Source: JBHOQX01 sp042408595 (GTDB taxonomy: Bacteria; Chloroflexota; Chloroflexia; Chloroflexales; Roseiflexaceae). Taken from it: DNA of 64,000 nucleotides. Position 1 is the stretch's first letter, and each line of letters starts with the position of its first letter. Below are positions 1-7,793 of this stretch, in pieces. The stretch covers positions 1 through 64,000 of the forward strand of contig JBHOQX010000017.1 of NCBI GenBank assembly GCA_042408595.1. Direction: 5' to 3'. Made by a program: the position numbers and the translations under genes. The notes beneath the pieces were generated by a model. That model saw only the letters and a program-made list of their open reading frames with translations. It did not search any database and was not told where the DNA came from.

Positions 1-111
1 CAGTAACCAGAGCATCTGCCAATGACTGCGTCCCACAGGATCGGTCGCCTGACGATACCGCTGCTCCAACGCATCAATCGTCAGGTGGTCGGCTAGTTTC
101 AGTCGTCTCAT
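1..111 (-). CDS. IS630-family transposase, N-terminal part (runs off window)
   Basis: Reading the minus strand from the ATG at 111 to the window edge gives 37 residues without a stop, beginning MRRLKLADHLTIDALEQR and continuing to a SHWQMLWLL stretch. This is the typical start of IS630-type transposases, where a short helix precedes a helix-turn-helix DNA-binding region. The catalytic DDE part lies outside the window, so whether the element is active cannot be judged. The element points away from the amidohydrolase operon, and its terminal repeat should lie around 112-135. It may mark the break point that separated this operon from its usual upstream genes. Family assignment rests on the N-terminal pattern only. 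Confidence 0.6.
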   Translation of the reverse strand, partial: MRRLKLADHLTIDALEQRYRQATDPVGRSHWQMLWLL

Positions 112-227
112 ATTATCAGTATACACCCGAATTTGGTATGAGATGTGGAAGCCATGGTTATAGCACGCGCGCGGCGGCCCGTCCAGCGCCGGCCCCAGAA
201 TTTCACCCGGTTTTCACCGCCCGCCGG

Positions 228-256
228 TTGCCGCGCGCCGCCAGGCTTGCTACGAT
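228..256 (+). promoter_or_regulatory. Candidate sigma-70 promoter for the amidohydrolase operon
   Basis: TTGCCG at 228-233 and TACGAT at 251-256 are separated by 17 bp, and the -10 is preceded by TGC (extended -10). It lies 126 bp upstream of the ATG at 382. The rest of 112-381 holds no gene I can support: longer upstream starts of the amidohydrolase frame translate to low-complexity Arg/Pro/Ala sequence. Confidence 0.4.
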
Positions 257-381
257 ATGTTCTAACCCCATCCCGACGCACTCGCTGCCCGCCGCGCCGC
301 CCGCGCCGGAACGCCCCCGGCGCCGCCGGGTTGGTGGTATTGCTGCACTGCCTGAGTCAACGACGAACAGGAGGAAAAGCC

Positions 382-1482
382 ATGTATCGGACTGCAAGCG
401 GCGACGAGATTTTCGTGATCGATGCGCACACCCACCTCTGGGATGCGAGCCCCGAAAATCAGCTCAACGACAATGGGCGCGGCTGGATCGACTGCTTCTA
501 CGCCTACCACAAGAATCTGTCGCCGCCCGAGGCTGTCTGGACGTTGGAGCACTACCAGAAGTACTCCGTCGCCGACATGACCAACGATCTGTTCGTGGAC
601 GGCTACGTGGACATGTGCATCCTGCAAACCACCAACCTGTTCGACTTCTACCGCACCGGCTTCAACCCGATCGAGCGCAACGCGCAGTTGAAACTGGCCC
701 ACCCGGAGCGCGTGATCCTCAACGGCTCGTTCGACCCGCGCCACGGCGACGACGGGCGGCTCGGGCTGAACGCGCTGCGTCGCGCCAAAGCGGAGTGGGA
801 TATCCAGGGCGTCAAACTCTACACCGCCGAATGGTTCGGCGCGTCGCGCGGCTACAAGCTGACCGACCCGGAGGCCAAGCGCTACCTGGCCGAGTGCGAG
901 CGCCTGGGCATCACCAACATTCACGTCCACAAAGGCCCGACGATCTACCCGCTGAACCGCGATGCCTTCGACGTGGCCGATATCGACGAGGTGGCGAGCG
1001 AGTTCCAGGGGCTGACATTTATCGTCGAGCACGTCGGCCTGCCGCGCCTGGAGGATTTCTGCTGGATCGCCACGCAGGAGACCAACGTCTGGGGTGGGCT
1101 GGCGGTGGCGCTGCCGTTTATCCACGGTCGCCCGCGCTACTTCGGCGAGATCATGGCCAACCTGCTCTACTGGCTCGGCCCCGACAAGTTGACCTTCGCC
1201 AGCGATTACGCGCTCTGGACGCCGCGCTGGCTGATCGACAAGTTCATGGCCTATGAGCTGCCCGAGGACCTGAAAGCTGAGTATGGCGTCGATCTGACGC
1301 TCGAGACCAAGGCTAAGATTTTAGGGCTCAACGCGGCGCGGCTCTATGGTATCGATGTCGAGGCCAAGATCGCCGAACTCAAGGCCAGGCCCCTAGCGCG
1401 GATGAACGGTCACGGCAACGGACATGTCGTCACCGACGCCGAGCCGGCCGAGCCGGCCCGCCTGGAGCCGACCGAGGGATAG
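382..1482 (+). CDS. Amidohydrolase family protein (amidohydro_2 type)
   Basis: 366 aa. The start at 382 is chosen because it has AGGAGG at 370-375 and the protein then begins MYRTASGDEIFVIDAHTHLWD; an upstream GTG/ATG in the same frame would add a non-homologous leader. The DAHTHLWD motif (about residues 14-21) supplies the first two metal-binding histidines of the TIM-barrel amidohydrolase superfamily. Later motifs include VKLYTAEWFG, NIHVHKG and a FASDYALW motif near the C-terminus with a candidate metal/catalytic Asp. Members of this branch act as decarboxylases or hydrolases on small carboxylates. A homologous gene follows the binuclear-iron monooxygenase in mycobacterial mimABCD and related prm operons, where its exact job is not established to my knowledge. 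It is followed after 60 bp by the DUF59 gene and then the alcohol dehydrogenase. Confidence 0.85.
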   Translation: MYRTASGDEIFVIDAHTHLWDASPENQLNDNGRGWIDCFYAYHKNLSPPEAVWTLEHYQKYSVADMTNDLFVDGYVDMCILQTTNLFDFYRTGFNPIERNAQLKLAHPERVILNGSFDPRHGDDGRLGLNALRRAKAEWDIQGVKLYTAEWFGASRGYKLTDPEAKRYLAECERLGITNIHVHKGPTIYPLNRDAFDVADIDEVASEFQGLTFIVEHVGLPRLEDFCWIATQETNVWGGLAVALPFIHGRPRYFGEIMANLLYWLGPDKLTFASDYALWTPRWLIDKFMAYELPEDLKAEYGVDLTLETKAKILGLNAARLYGIDVEAKIAELKARPLARMNGHGNGHVVTDAEPAEPARLEPTEG

Positions 1483-1542
1483 GTGCCGGCGCGGCAGGGC
1501 GGCCCCGGGTCGCTCCGCCGCGCGGCTGAGGGGATCAGCGCG

Positions 1543-2337
1543 ATGACCACAGAATGTCCTTGTCGTGACGAGATTATGCGCCGGCTCGACGCCGTGTACG
1601 ACCCCGAGCTAGACGAGTCGATCGTCCGGCTCGGATTCATCGACGACCTGCAGATCGACGGCGTGGCGGTCACGGTGACATACAAACTGCCGACCTACTG
1701 GTGCGCGCCGAATTTCGCCTATATGATGTCGGCCGATATTCGGGCGCAGGTCGCGCAGGTGCCAGGGGTCGAGTCGGTGCAGGTCGTCCTGCGCGACCAC
1801 TGCGACAGCGCGGCGATCAACGCCGGCGTTAACGCCGGCAGCGCCTTCCGCGAGGCGTTCCCGCAGGAGGCGCTGGACGACCTCGATGAGCTGCGGCGTA
1901 CGTTTCTGCGCAAATCATTTCTGGCGCGCCAGGAGCAACTACTCCGGCGGCTGCGCACTGCGGGCCTGGACGACGCCCGAATCCTGGCTTTGCGCTGTGG
2001 CGAGCTCCAGCCGCGCGGCGACGATCTCTATCTCGGCGCGGTGCGGGTGCGGCTGGCGGCCGGCGATATGGAGAAATATCTTCGCAAGCGCGCCGCGCTC
2101 GGCCTCCTGTGCGGCGAGGATGCCCTGCTGTTCACCACGCTGGAGGGCGCGCCGCTGGAACTGGCGACGCTGGCCGACTACCTGCGGCGCTCGCGCACCG
2201 TGCGCGTCAGCCTGGCCTTCAACACCTCGCTGTGCGAGGGGCTGCTGCGCACCCGCTACCAGCCCGAGCGCGTCAATCAGCACACCAGCCTCGGCGACCA
2301 GTTGCTGGACATCCCCACGGTGAAACAATGGTGTTGA
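1543..2337 (+). CDS. DUF59/MIP18-domain protein of a prm/mim-type operon
   Basis: 264 aa from the ATG at 1543, with a GAGGGGA ribosome site just upstream; the frame is open from a GTG at 1483 but that leader is arginine-rich and unlikely. The first 100 residues match the DUF59 (MIP18/PaaD-like) fold: VYDPELDESIVRLGFIDD near residues 17-34 and a cysteine in YWCAP where Fe-S assembly proteins of this family carry their functional Cys. Two further cysteines sit at the very N-terminus (CPC). The C-terminal 160 residues are not a family I recognise. In the related monooxygenase operons a protein of this kind sits between the amidohydrolase and the alcohol dehydrogenase, so a role in iron-centre assembly of the oxygenase is a reasonable inference. 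Here no oxygenase gene is adjacent. Confidence 0.75.
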   Translation: MTTECPCRDEIMRRLDAVYDPELDESIVRLGFIDDLQIDGVAVTVTYKLPTYWCAPNFAYMMSADIRAQVAQVPGVESVQVVLRDHCDSAAINAGVNAGSAFREAFPQEALDDLDELRRTFLRKSFLARQEQLLRRLRTAGLDDARILALRCGELQPRGDDLYLGAVRVRLAAGDMEKYLRKRAALGLLCGEDALLFTTLEGAPLELATLADYLRRSRTVRVSLAFNTSLCEGLLRTRYQPERVNQHTSLGDQLLDIPTVKQWC

Positions 2338-2359
2338 ACCCCCCAGGAGGAACGCACCC

Positions 2360-3403
2360 ATGAAAGCCGCCCGCCTCTACGAATACGACCCGGCGATGAA
2401 CGTCGAACTCAAGCTCGAGACGCTCCCCGAGCCGGTGATCACCCAACCGGGCGAGGTGATCGTCCGCGTCGGCGCAGCCGGCCTCTGCCGCACCGACCTG
2501 CACATCATCGAAGGGGTCTGGAAGGACATTCAGGACCCGGATCGCACCCTGCTCCCCTACATCCTCGGCCACGAGAACGCCGGCTGGGTGGAGGAGGTCG
2601 GGCCGGGGGTGACATCGGTCAAGGTCGGCGACGCGGTGATCTGCCACCCGCTGCGCACCTGCGGCGTGTGCCCCGGCTGCCGGCGCGGCGAGGACATGTA
2701 CTGCGAGCGGGGCAAATTCCCCGGCCTCAACTGCGACGGCGGCTTCGCCGACTACCTGCTGACGAACGAACGGGCGCTGATCAAGCTGAACCCGAACGTC
2801 GCCCCGGTGGATGTCGCGCCGCTAGCCGATGCCGGGATCACCGCCTACCGCGCCGCGAAGAAGGCGGCCAAGAAGCTGACGCCTGGCCAGTACTGCGTGG
2901 TGCTGGGGGTCGGCGGGCTGGGGCATATCGCGCTGCAATCGCTGCACGAGCTGTGCGGCGCGCGCACGATCGCGGTGGACCGCTCGGAGGCGGCCCGCGC
3001 GCTGGCCCGAGAGCTCGGCGCCCACCACGTGCTCGACGGCGGCGAGCAGGTGGTCGAGGAGGTGAAGGAGCTAACCAGGGGCGGCGCGCACGCCGTGCTC
3101 GACTTCGTCGGCGAGCTGGGAGCCGAGCAGGTCTCGTGGCAGATGCTGCGGCCGGGCGGCACCCACTATGTGATCGGCTACGGCGGCGAGCTGCGGGTGC
3201 CGACGGTGCATATGATCATCAACGAGATCGCGATCGAAGGCAGTCTGGTGGGCAACTACCTGGAGCTGGTCGAACTGATGGAACTGAATGCCGAGGGGCG
3301 TGTGCGGCTGCATGCCCAGCGCTACAGGCTCGACGAGATCAACCGCGCCTTGGATGACTTCAAGCACCGCCGCTTCGTCGGGCGGGCGGTGATCGTGCCG
3401 TAG
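2360..3403 (+). CDS. Zinc-dependent NAD(P) alcohol dehydrogenase
   Basis: 347 aa, a usual length for medium-chain dehydrogenases. The start has GGAGGA nine bases upstream and lies 22 bp after the DUF59 gene, so the three genes form an operon. Visible features: catalytic zinc ligands C43, H71-E72 and D157 (in PLADAGIT, the pattern of Rhodococcus ADH-A-like enzymes), structural zinc cysteines 101, 104, 107 and 115, the Rossmann motif GVGGLG at 183-188, and D207 at the end of beta-2, which favours NAD over NADP. In propane-degrading bacteria the equivalent gene oxidises 2-propanol to acetone. Substrate here is inferred from gene order only. mim operons usually continue with a GroEL-like chaperone; that is absent, the next gene being convergent. 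Confidence 0.88.
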   Translation: MKAARLYEYDPAMNVELKLETLPEPVITQPGEVIVRVGAAGLCRTDLHIIEGVWKDIQDPDRTLLPYILGHENAGWVEEVGPGVTSVKVGDAVICHPLRTCGVCPGCRRGEDMYCERGKFPGLNCDGGFADYLLTNERALIKLNPNVAPVDVAPLADAGITAYRAAKKAAKKLTPGQYCVVLGVGGLGHIALQSLHELCGARTIAVDRSEAARALARELGAHHVLDGGEQVVEEVKELTRGGAHAVLDFVGELGAEQVSWQMLRPGGTHYVIGYGGELRVPTVHMIINEIAIEGSLVGNYLELVELMELNAEGRVRLHAQRYRLDEINRALDDFKHRRFVGRAVIVP

Positions 3404-3432
3404 CCGGCCCGGCGCAGCCGCGCGGATCATCC

Positions 3433-3500
3433 GCAGGGAGGCGGGGAGACCGGGAGACCGGGATGATTGGGTCGATCTCCCCGGCTCCCGGTCTCCCTGC
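3433..3500. terminator. Bidirectional hairpin between convergent genes
   Basis: GCAGGGAG at 3433-3440 pairs with CTCCCTGC at 3493-3500, and the inner GGGGAGACCGGGAG tract pairs imperfectly with CTCCCCGGCTCCCGG. It lies between the stops of the alcohol dehydrogenase and the convergent HD gene. There is no clear T-tract. Confidence 0.5.
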
Positions 3501-3508
3501 GCTATCGC

Positions 3509-4078
3509 CTAGTCGTTCTCCCGCGCCCGTACCAGCCTCTCCGCCAGTGCGCGCAGCAGCGGGAACTCCTCGCCCCAGTTGTCCGCGGCGCCGTCCCAGA
3601 ACTTGTCGAGAGTGCGGCTGCCGGCCTGCTCGTAGGCCAGCGCCTGGGCCAGCAGCTCGATCCGGTCGAGCCCCTTGACCAAACGCGCCTCCGGGCTGGC
3701 GCCCGCCTCGTAATCCTCCCATAGCGCCAGGTATGCATCGCGCGCCGGGTGCCCGGCCAGCAGCGCCGCCAGCGCCCGGCGCTCGGCGGCGTGCTTCGCC
3801 GCCTGGCCGAAGGCCCGCGTCGCCGAGGCCGGCAGGTCGCCCAACGCCGCCTCGGCCAGGTCGTGCAGCAGGGCCATGGCCAGTAGCCGGCCCCGGTCGA
3901 GGCTGCCGATGGCGTCGCCGGCGAGCAGCGCCAGCGCTGCCACGCCGAAGATGTGCGCGGCGACGCTCTCGGCGGGTGCGACGCCGCGCTGGAGCCAGCC
4001 GGTGCGCGGCAGCAGCTTCAGGGCGAGCGCCTGGCGGTAGATCGCCAGAATCGTGGTGGATGGGTCAGCGTCGGTCAT
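3509..4078 (-). CDS. HD-domain phosphohydrolase (YfbR/HDDC2-like)
   Basis: 189 aa. The HD signature is spread as expected: AAHIFGVA (His, about residue 41), LLHDLAEA (His-Asp, about 71-72) and KGLDRIE (Asp, about 135). The spacing and the E-S-V-x-x-H start of helix 1 match the 5'-deoxynucleotidase YfbR/HDDC2 group, small metal-dependent enzymes that dephosphorylate deoxynucleoside monophosphates. Soluble and cytoplasmic; no other domain. It is monocistronic, convergent with the dehydrogenase and divergent from the membrane protein at 4201, with its own promoter at 4112-4139. The exact substrate is inferred from the family. Confidence 0.8.
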   Translation of the reverse strand: MTDADPSTTILAIYRQALALKLLPRTGWLQRGVAPAESVAAHIFGVAALALLAGDAIGSLDRGRLLAMALLHDLAEAALGDLPASATRAFGQAAKHAAERRALAALLAGHPARDAYLALWEDYEAGASPEARLVKGLDRIELLAQALAYEQAGSRTLDKFWDGAADNWGEEFPLLRALAERLVRAREND

Positions 4079-4111
4079 GAGAGCGCCCTTTGTCGTTGTC
4101 GAAATACTGCC

Positions 4112-4139
4112 GTTATACCAGATGATCGGTCAGAGTCAA
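4112..4139 (-). promoter_or_regulatory. Promoter of the HD gene
   Basis: On the minus strand, TTGACT (4139-4134), a 16-bp spacer, then TATAAC (4117-4112) preceded by TGG. It is 33 bp upstream of the ATG at 4078. Confidence 0.55.
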
Positions 4140-4162
4140 GGCGCGGTATGCAGCTGCCGGTG

Positions 4163-4171
4163 TGCTATAAT
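4163..4171 (+). promoter_or_regulatory. Extended -10 promoter of the GT-C-like gene
   Basis: TGCTATAAT ends 29 bp before the GTG start at 4201; no convincing -35 box is present 16-18 bp upstream. The same nine-base word occurs at 14825-14833. Confidence 0.5.
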
Positions 4172-4200
4172 CCGCCCGATCATACAGGAGGAACCGCCGC

Positions 4201-7200
4201 GTGCTGGCCCTGGCTGCCGCTCTCGTTCTCGCTCCGCTGCTCTACATTCCCGGCTCGCTGCTGCTTGGTGCGCTGGCCGGCCCCGCACAGCCCCCCGATC
4301 CCCTGGAGCGCCACTTCGAGCGGGCGCTTGCCGGCGCGCTGCTGAACGGCTGGCTGGCGCTGACGCTGGCGGGGTTCGGCCTTTTCGCCGCCTGGCTGCA
4401 CCTGGCGCTCATCGCGGCAATCAGCACGCTGGCCGGCACGGTCGCCTGGCGGCGCGGCGGGCTGCGTCTGCCGTCCCGGCCGCCCGGCATCGTCGCCACG
4501 GCGCGCCCGGCCGCCCGTCCGGCGGCGGCGGCGTGGCTCCGCGCCCATTGGGACGCGCTCGCGTTTCTCGTCATCGGCTTGCTGTTCGCCGCGCTCGTCG
4601 CCCGCCCGTTCGAGGTCATCCTCGGCGCGCGGGACGCCGGGGTGTACGCCAACACCGGCTTCGCCATCGCCCGCACCGGCGCGATTGTGCAGCACAACCC
4701 GCTGATCGCCAGCATCGCGGCCGATCAGGCATCATCCGATCCGGAGCTGCGCGCCGCGGCCGAGCAGGCCGAAACGAACTTCCTCGGCGTGCAGAAGCGC
4801 GAGCGCAACATCGCCACCCGTCTCCATGTCGCCGGCTTTATGATCAACGAAGGCGATCTCCCCGCCGGCCGGATCGTGCCGCAGTTCTTCCATCTCTACC
4901 CGGCCTGGATCGCCCTGCTGGCCGGCTTGCTCGGGCTGCAAGGCGGCCTGCTCGCCACCGGACTGCTCGGGCTGCTCGGGGTTTGGAGCGTCGGCATGCT
5001 CGGCCGGCGCCTGGCTGGGCCGCTTGTCGGCGTGCTGGCGGCGCTGCTGCTGGCGCTGAACGGCGTGCAGGTCTGGTTCAGCCGCTACTCGACCTCCGAG
5101 GCAAGCGTGCAGTTCCTCTGTTTCGCGGCGCTCTACGCCTTTGCCAACATGCAGCGTTCAGCGTTCAAAGTTCAGAGCGACCTCCCATCCGCCGATCGCC
5201 CGCTGTCGATCGTCCACCGTCCCCCGTCCTGGCTCTACGGGCTGCTCTGCGGGCTTGCGGCGGGGCAGTGGGCGCTGACGCGGATCGATTTCTTCCTGAT
5301 CGTCGGGCCGCTGGCGCTGTATCTGCTGTACATCTGGGTGACGCGGCGCTGGGGCGGCGCGCATGCCGCCCTGCTGGCCGGCCTCGGCGCGATGCTCGCC
5401 CAGGCCGCGCTGCATGTCACCTTCATCGCCCGTGCCTACTTCTTCGATACGGCCTACGCCCGGCTGCAGGATTTCGCGCTCACGGCGCTCGTGTCGCTGC
5501 CATTTATTACGCCGACGATGCGAGTCTACTTCCTGTCGCGGGCGGACAGCGCGATCGGCATCCGGCTCGGCCCGGCCCAGTATCTCTGGAACTGGCAGCG
5601 GATCGCGCTGGAGATCGCGCTCGTCGTCCTGCTGCTGCTGACGCTCTGGACGCTGCGCCGGCGGGGCCAGGGGCTGCTCGCCGCCGGCGAGCGGGCGGTG
5701 CGCCGTGCCGCTCCCTGGCTGCTGCGGCTGTCCGCGGCGGGGATCGTGCTGCTCGGGCTGTATGCCTACCTGGTTCGCCCGCAGATTCTGACGGCGGAGC
5801 GGCTCGTGGCGCTGCCGGGCTGCCTGGCCCCGGCGCAGGCCCGCGCGCCGGAAGGGCCGTGCCTGGCGCTGCAGGGCTATATCGGCGCGCCGATCGCCCC
5901 GCCGCTCTACCCGAACGCGGTCGTCTACCGGCTCCAGGCGCTCGCCGCCCGGCTGCGTGGGCAGCCTGCCCCCCCCACGCCGGCGGCCTGCGCTGCGGCC
6001 CGGCCCGGCGACGACGCCCTGGCGCGCGCCTGCCGCAGGCTGCAGCTGCGCGACCTGATCGCGAACGCACAGGCCAACCTGGTGCGGATCGGCTGGTATC
6101 TCTCGCCGCCCGGCGTGCTGCTCGGGCTGGCCGGCTGCGCCCGCTGGTGGCGGCGCGGCCTGCGCGCCGACTCGTGGCTGTTCCTGGCCGTCGCGCTCGC
6201 CAGCGCGGTGTTCTTCATCCGTATCACCTACGGCACGAGCGACCAGACCTACATCTACATCCTGCGGCGCTACATGCCGGTCGTCTACCCGGCGTTCTGC
6301 CTGGCGATCGCCTATGCGCTTGCCGCGCTGGCCGGCGTGCTGGGGCCACGCCCGGGCGCCCCGCGAGTGCCGCGCGCTCGCCAGGGGCTGGCGGTCGCGC
6401 TGGCGGTCGCGCTCATCGCCTTCGAGGCCGTCACCAACCGCCGCCTGTACGCGCACGTCGAGTATCGCGGCGCGCTGGCTCAGGTCGAGGCGCTGGCGGC
6501 CCGCTTCGGCCCGCGTGATGTCGTCCTGTGGCGCGGCGGTGACCATGTCTACGCCGCCGCGCGCGACCTGCCGGACCTGCTCGTCACGCCGTTCAGCTAT
6601 GCGTTCGGGCGCGATGCGCTGGTGATCAAGAGCAAGGAGCCGGGCCGCTACGCCGCCGATCTGGCACGCTACATCCGCCGCTGGCAGGAGCAGGGCCGCC
6701 AGGTCTACCTGGCGCTCGGAGCAAGCGGCGCGGTCGGGCTGCCGGGCATCGGCCTGGAGCCGGTGGGACGCTTCCAGTTCCAGGCGCCGGAGTTCGAGGC
6801 CCTGACCGACCAGAAGCCGGCGAATGTGCGCACGCTGGAGATGGACTACATGCTCTACCGCGCCGCGCCCGCCGCGCCGCTTCCGACCGCCCTGACACCG
6901 CATGACTACGCCGCGCAGGTCGGCGGCTTCTACCGCGCCGAGCGGATCGCCGGCCGCGAGGTCACCTGGACCGACGGCGACGCGGCGCTGCGCCTGCCCT
7001 GGCCGGCGGACGGCCGCATGCGGCTGCGGCTGGCGCTGTCCGGCGGCGCGACTCGCCCATCCAGCCTCGGACCGGCTACTGTCTGCCTCTCCTACCGGCC
7101 GGAAGGCGACTTCTGGGCCGAAAACCCCGCCGCCGCCTTTTCGGCGCCCCGCTGCTACGCCCTCGGCCCCGACATGCGCGAGATCGTCTACGAGATCGAC

Positions 7201-7341
7201 GGGCGTGGCCAGCCCGCCCCCCCGACCGGCGCCCTGCTCCTGCGGCTCACCAGCGAGCCGTGGGTGCCCGCCGCGGCCGACCCGGCCCAGCACGACCGGC
7301 GCGCCCTCGGCGTGCAGTTCGGCGGCCTCAGCGTGGAGTAG
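4201..7341 (+). CDS. Large polytopic membrane protein, GT-C glycosyltransferase-like
   Basis: 1046 aa starting at GTG 4201, with AGGAGG at 4189-4194. The N-terminal two thirds carry about a dozen hydrophobic helices (for example residues 1-25, 45-80, 120-140, 240-300, 350-420, 520-545, 640-760). The first extracytoplasmic loop has the acidic GARDAGVYANTG stretch at about residues 142-153, in the position of the DxD/ExD metal motif of GT-C lipid-linked sugar transferases. The C-terminal 250 residues are a soluble, probably extracellular domain. I infer a sugar or polyprenyl-linked glycan transferase of the cell envelope; donor and acceptor are unknown. Between about residues 319 and 343 the protein contains a polar stretch (SAFKVQSDLPSADRP...) encoded by DNA that looks like the genome's low-complexity intergenic repeat rather than native coding sequence. 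Confidence 0.7.
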   Translation: MLALAAALVLAPLLYIPGSLLLGALAGPAQPPDPLERHFERALAGALLNGWLALTLAGFGLFAAWLHLALIAAISTLAGTVAWRRGGLRLPSRPPGIVATARPAARPAAAAWLRAHWDALAFLVIGLLFAALVARPFEVILGARDAGVYANTGFAIARTGAIVQHNPLIASIAADQASSDPELRAAAEQAETNFLGVQKRERNIATRLHVAGFMINEGDLPAGRIVPQFFHLYPAWIALLAGLLGLQGGLLATGLLGLLGVWSVGMLGRRLAGPLVGVLAALLLALNGVQVWFSRYSTSEASVQFLCFAALYAFANMQRSAFKVQSDLPSADRPLSIVHRPPSWLYGLLCGLAAGQWALTRIDFFLIVGPLALYLLYIWVTRRWGGAHAALLAGLGAMLAQAALHVTFIARAYFFDTAYARLQDFALTALVSLPFITPTMRVYFLSRADSAIGIRLGPAQYLWNWQRIALEIALVVLLLLTLWTLRRRGQGLLAAGERAVRRAAPWLLRLSAAGIVLLGLYAYLVRPQILTAERLVALPGCLAPAQARAPEGPCLALQGYIGAPIAPPLYPNAVVYRLQALAARLRGQPAPPTPAACAAARPGDDALARACRRLQLRDLIANAQANLVRIGWYLSPPGVLLGLAGCARWWRRGLRADSWLFLAVALASAVFFIRITYGTSDQTYIYILRRYMPVVYPAFCLAIAYALAALAGVLGPRPGAPRVPRARQGLAVALAVALIAFEAVTNRRLYAHVEYRGALAQVEALAARFGPRDVVLWRGGDHVYAAARDLPDLLVTPFSYAFGRDALVIKSKEPGRYAADLARYIRRWQEQGRQVYLALGASGAVGLPGIGLEPVGRFQFQAPEFEALTDQKPANVRTLEMDYMLYRAAPAAPLPTALTPHDYAAQVGGFYRAERIAGREVTWTDGDAALRLPWPADGRMRLRLALSGGATRPSSLGPATVCLSYRPEGDFWAENPAAAFSAPRCYALGPDMREIVYEIDGRGQPAPPTGALLLRLTSEPWVPAAADPAQHDRRALGVQFGGLSVE
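5154..5229 (+). repeat. In-frame low-complexity repeat inside a membrane-protein gene
   Basis: The DNA reads as staggered near-copies of GTTCAGCGTTCAAAGTTCAGAG followed by GTCCACCGTCCCCCGTCC-like words. The first part matches the style of intergenic tracts at 58769-58822. The frame stays open and encodes a polar linker between two hydrophobic segments. Confidence 0.5.
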
Positions 7342-7385
7342 TGCAAAGTGCAGCGTGCGAAGTACAAAGGTAGAACCTACACGGT

Positions 7386-7507
7386 GGGGAGGTTTGGAGG
7401 GCATAGCCCTCCAAGATTCTTTGTTCCGCCGCATGCTCAGCGGCGCCGCAGCGTTTCTTGCCGGGCCGATGGACCCCACTCTCCCTGCCCAGCACGTTTC
7501 AGACAGC
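7386..7507 (+). repeat. Dispersed repeat copy A
   Basis: Starts GGGGAGGTTTGGAGGGC, contains a small palindrome (GGAGGGC/GCCCTCC) and ends CGTTTCAGACAGC at 7495-7507. Copy D at 58832-58960 has the same two ends in the same order. The gap 7342-7793 holds no gene; it consists of copies A and B plus low-complexity tracts of GTGCAGCGTGC/TCTGAACTC type. Confidence 0.6.
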
Positions 7508-7588
7508 CGCTAACCCCGCTCTGAACTCGGCCCTCCGAACTCTGCGTTCTGCACGCTGCACGCTGGATCCCCTGCGCCCACGCTCCGA

Positions 7589-7711
7589 GGCTGTCTGAGA
7601 CGCTCCCAGCGGGGGTGTTGCGGGCCGCAGGCCCCCAGAAGACCGACCGCGCGGCGCACCATCAGGCATCTTGGAGGGCGCAGCCCGCCAAACCTCCCCG
7701 TTTCAGACAGC
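7589..7711 (-). repeat. Dispersed repeat copy B, with inverted ends
   Basis: Begins GGCTGTCTGAGACG (7589-7602) and ends CGTTTCAGACAGC (7699-7711), so its ends are inverted copies, like a 123-bp MITE. Its right half (GGAGGGCGCAGCCCGCCAAACCTCCCC) is the reverse complement of the left end of copy A. Confidence 0.6.
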
Positions 7712-7731
7712 TTCTCAGTACCTTCGGACTA

Positions 7732-7760
7732 TTGTTGATGCCCGCTCTACGGCCTATAAT
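7732..7760 (+). promoter_or_regulatory. Promoter of the tad operon
   Basis: TTGTTG at 7732-7737, 17-bp spacer, perfect TATAAT at 7755-7760. The first TadE-like gene starts 33 bp downstream at 7794. Confidence 0.6.
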
Positions 7761-7793
7761 CGGACTAAGTCGAAGTGGCTTGGAGGCTCTCCC

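Noticed and set aside
145..381. Longer N-terminus of the amidohydrolase
   Set aside because: The added 79 residues are Arg/Pro-rich with no homology, and the ATG at 382 has a strong ribosome site.
4053..6518. 821-aa open frame on the plus strand
   Set aside because: Overlaps the GT-C-like gene in another frame; composition is Arg/Ala/Pro and no motif is visible.
5158..7479. 773-aa open frame on the minus strand
   Set aside because: Antisense shadow of the GT-C-like gene: Arg/Gln/Pro-rich, no domain, caused by high GC at third positions.
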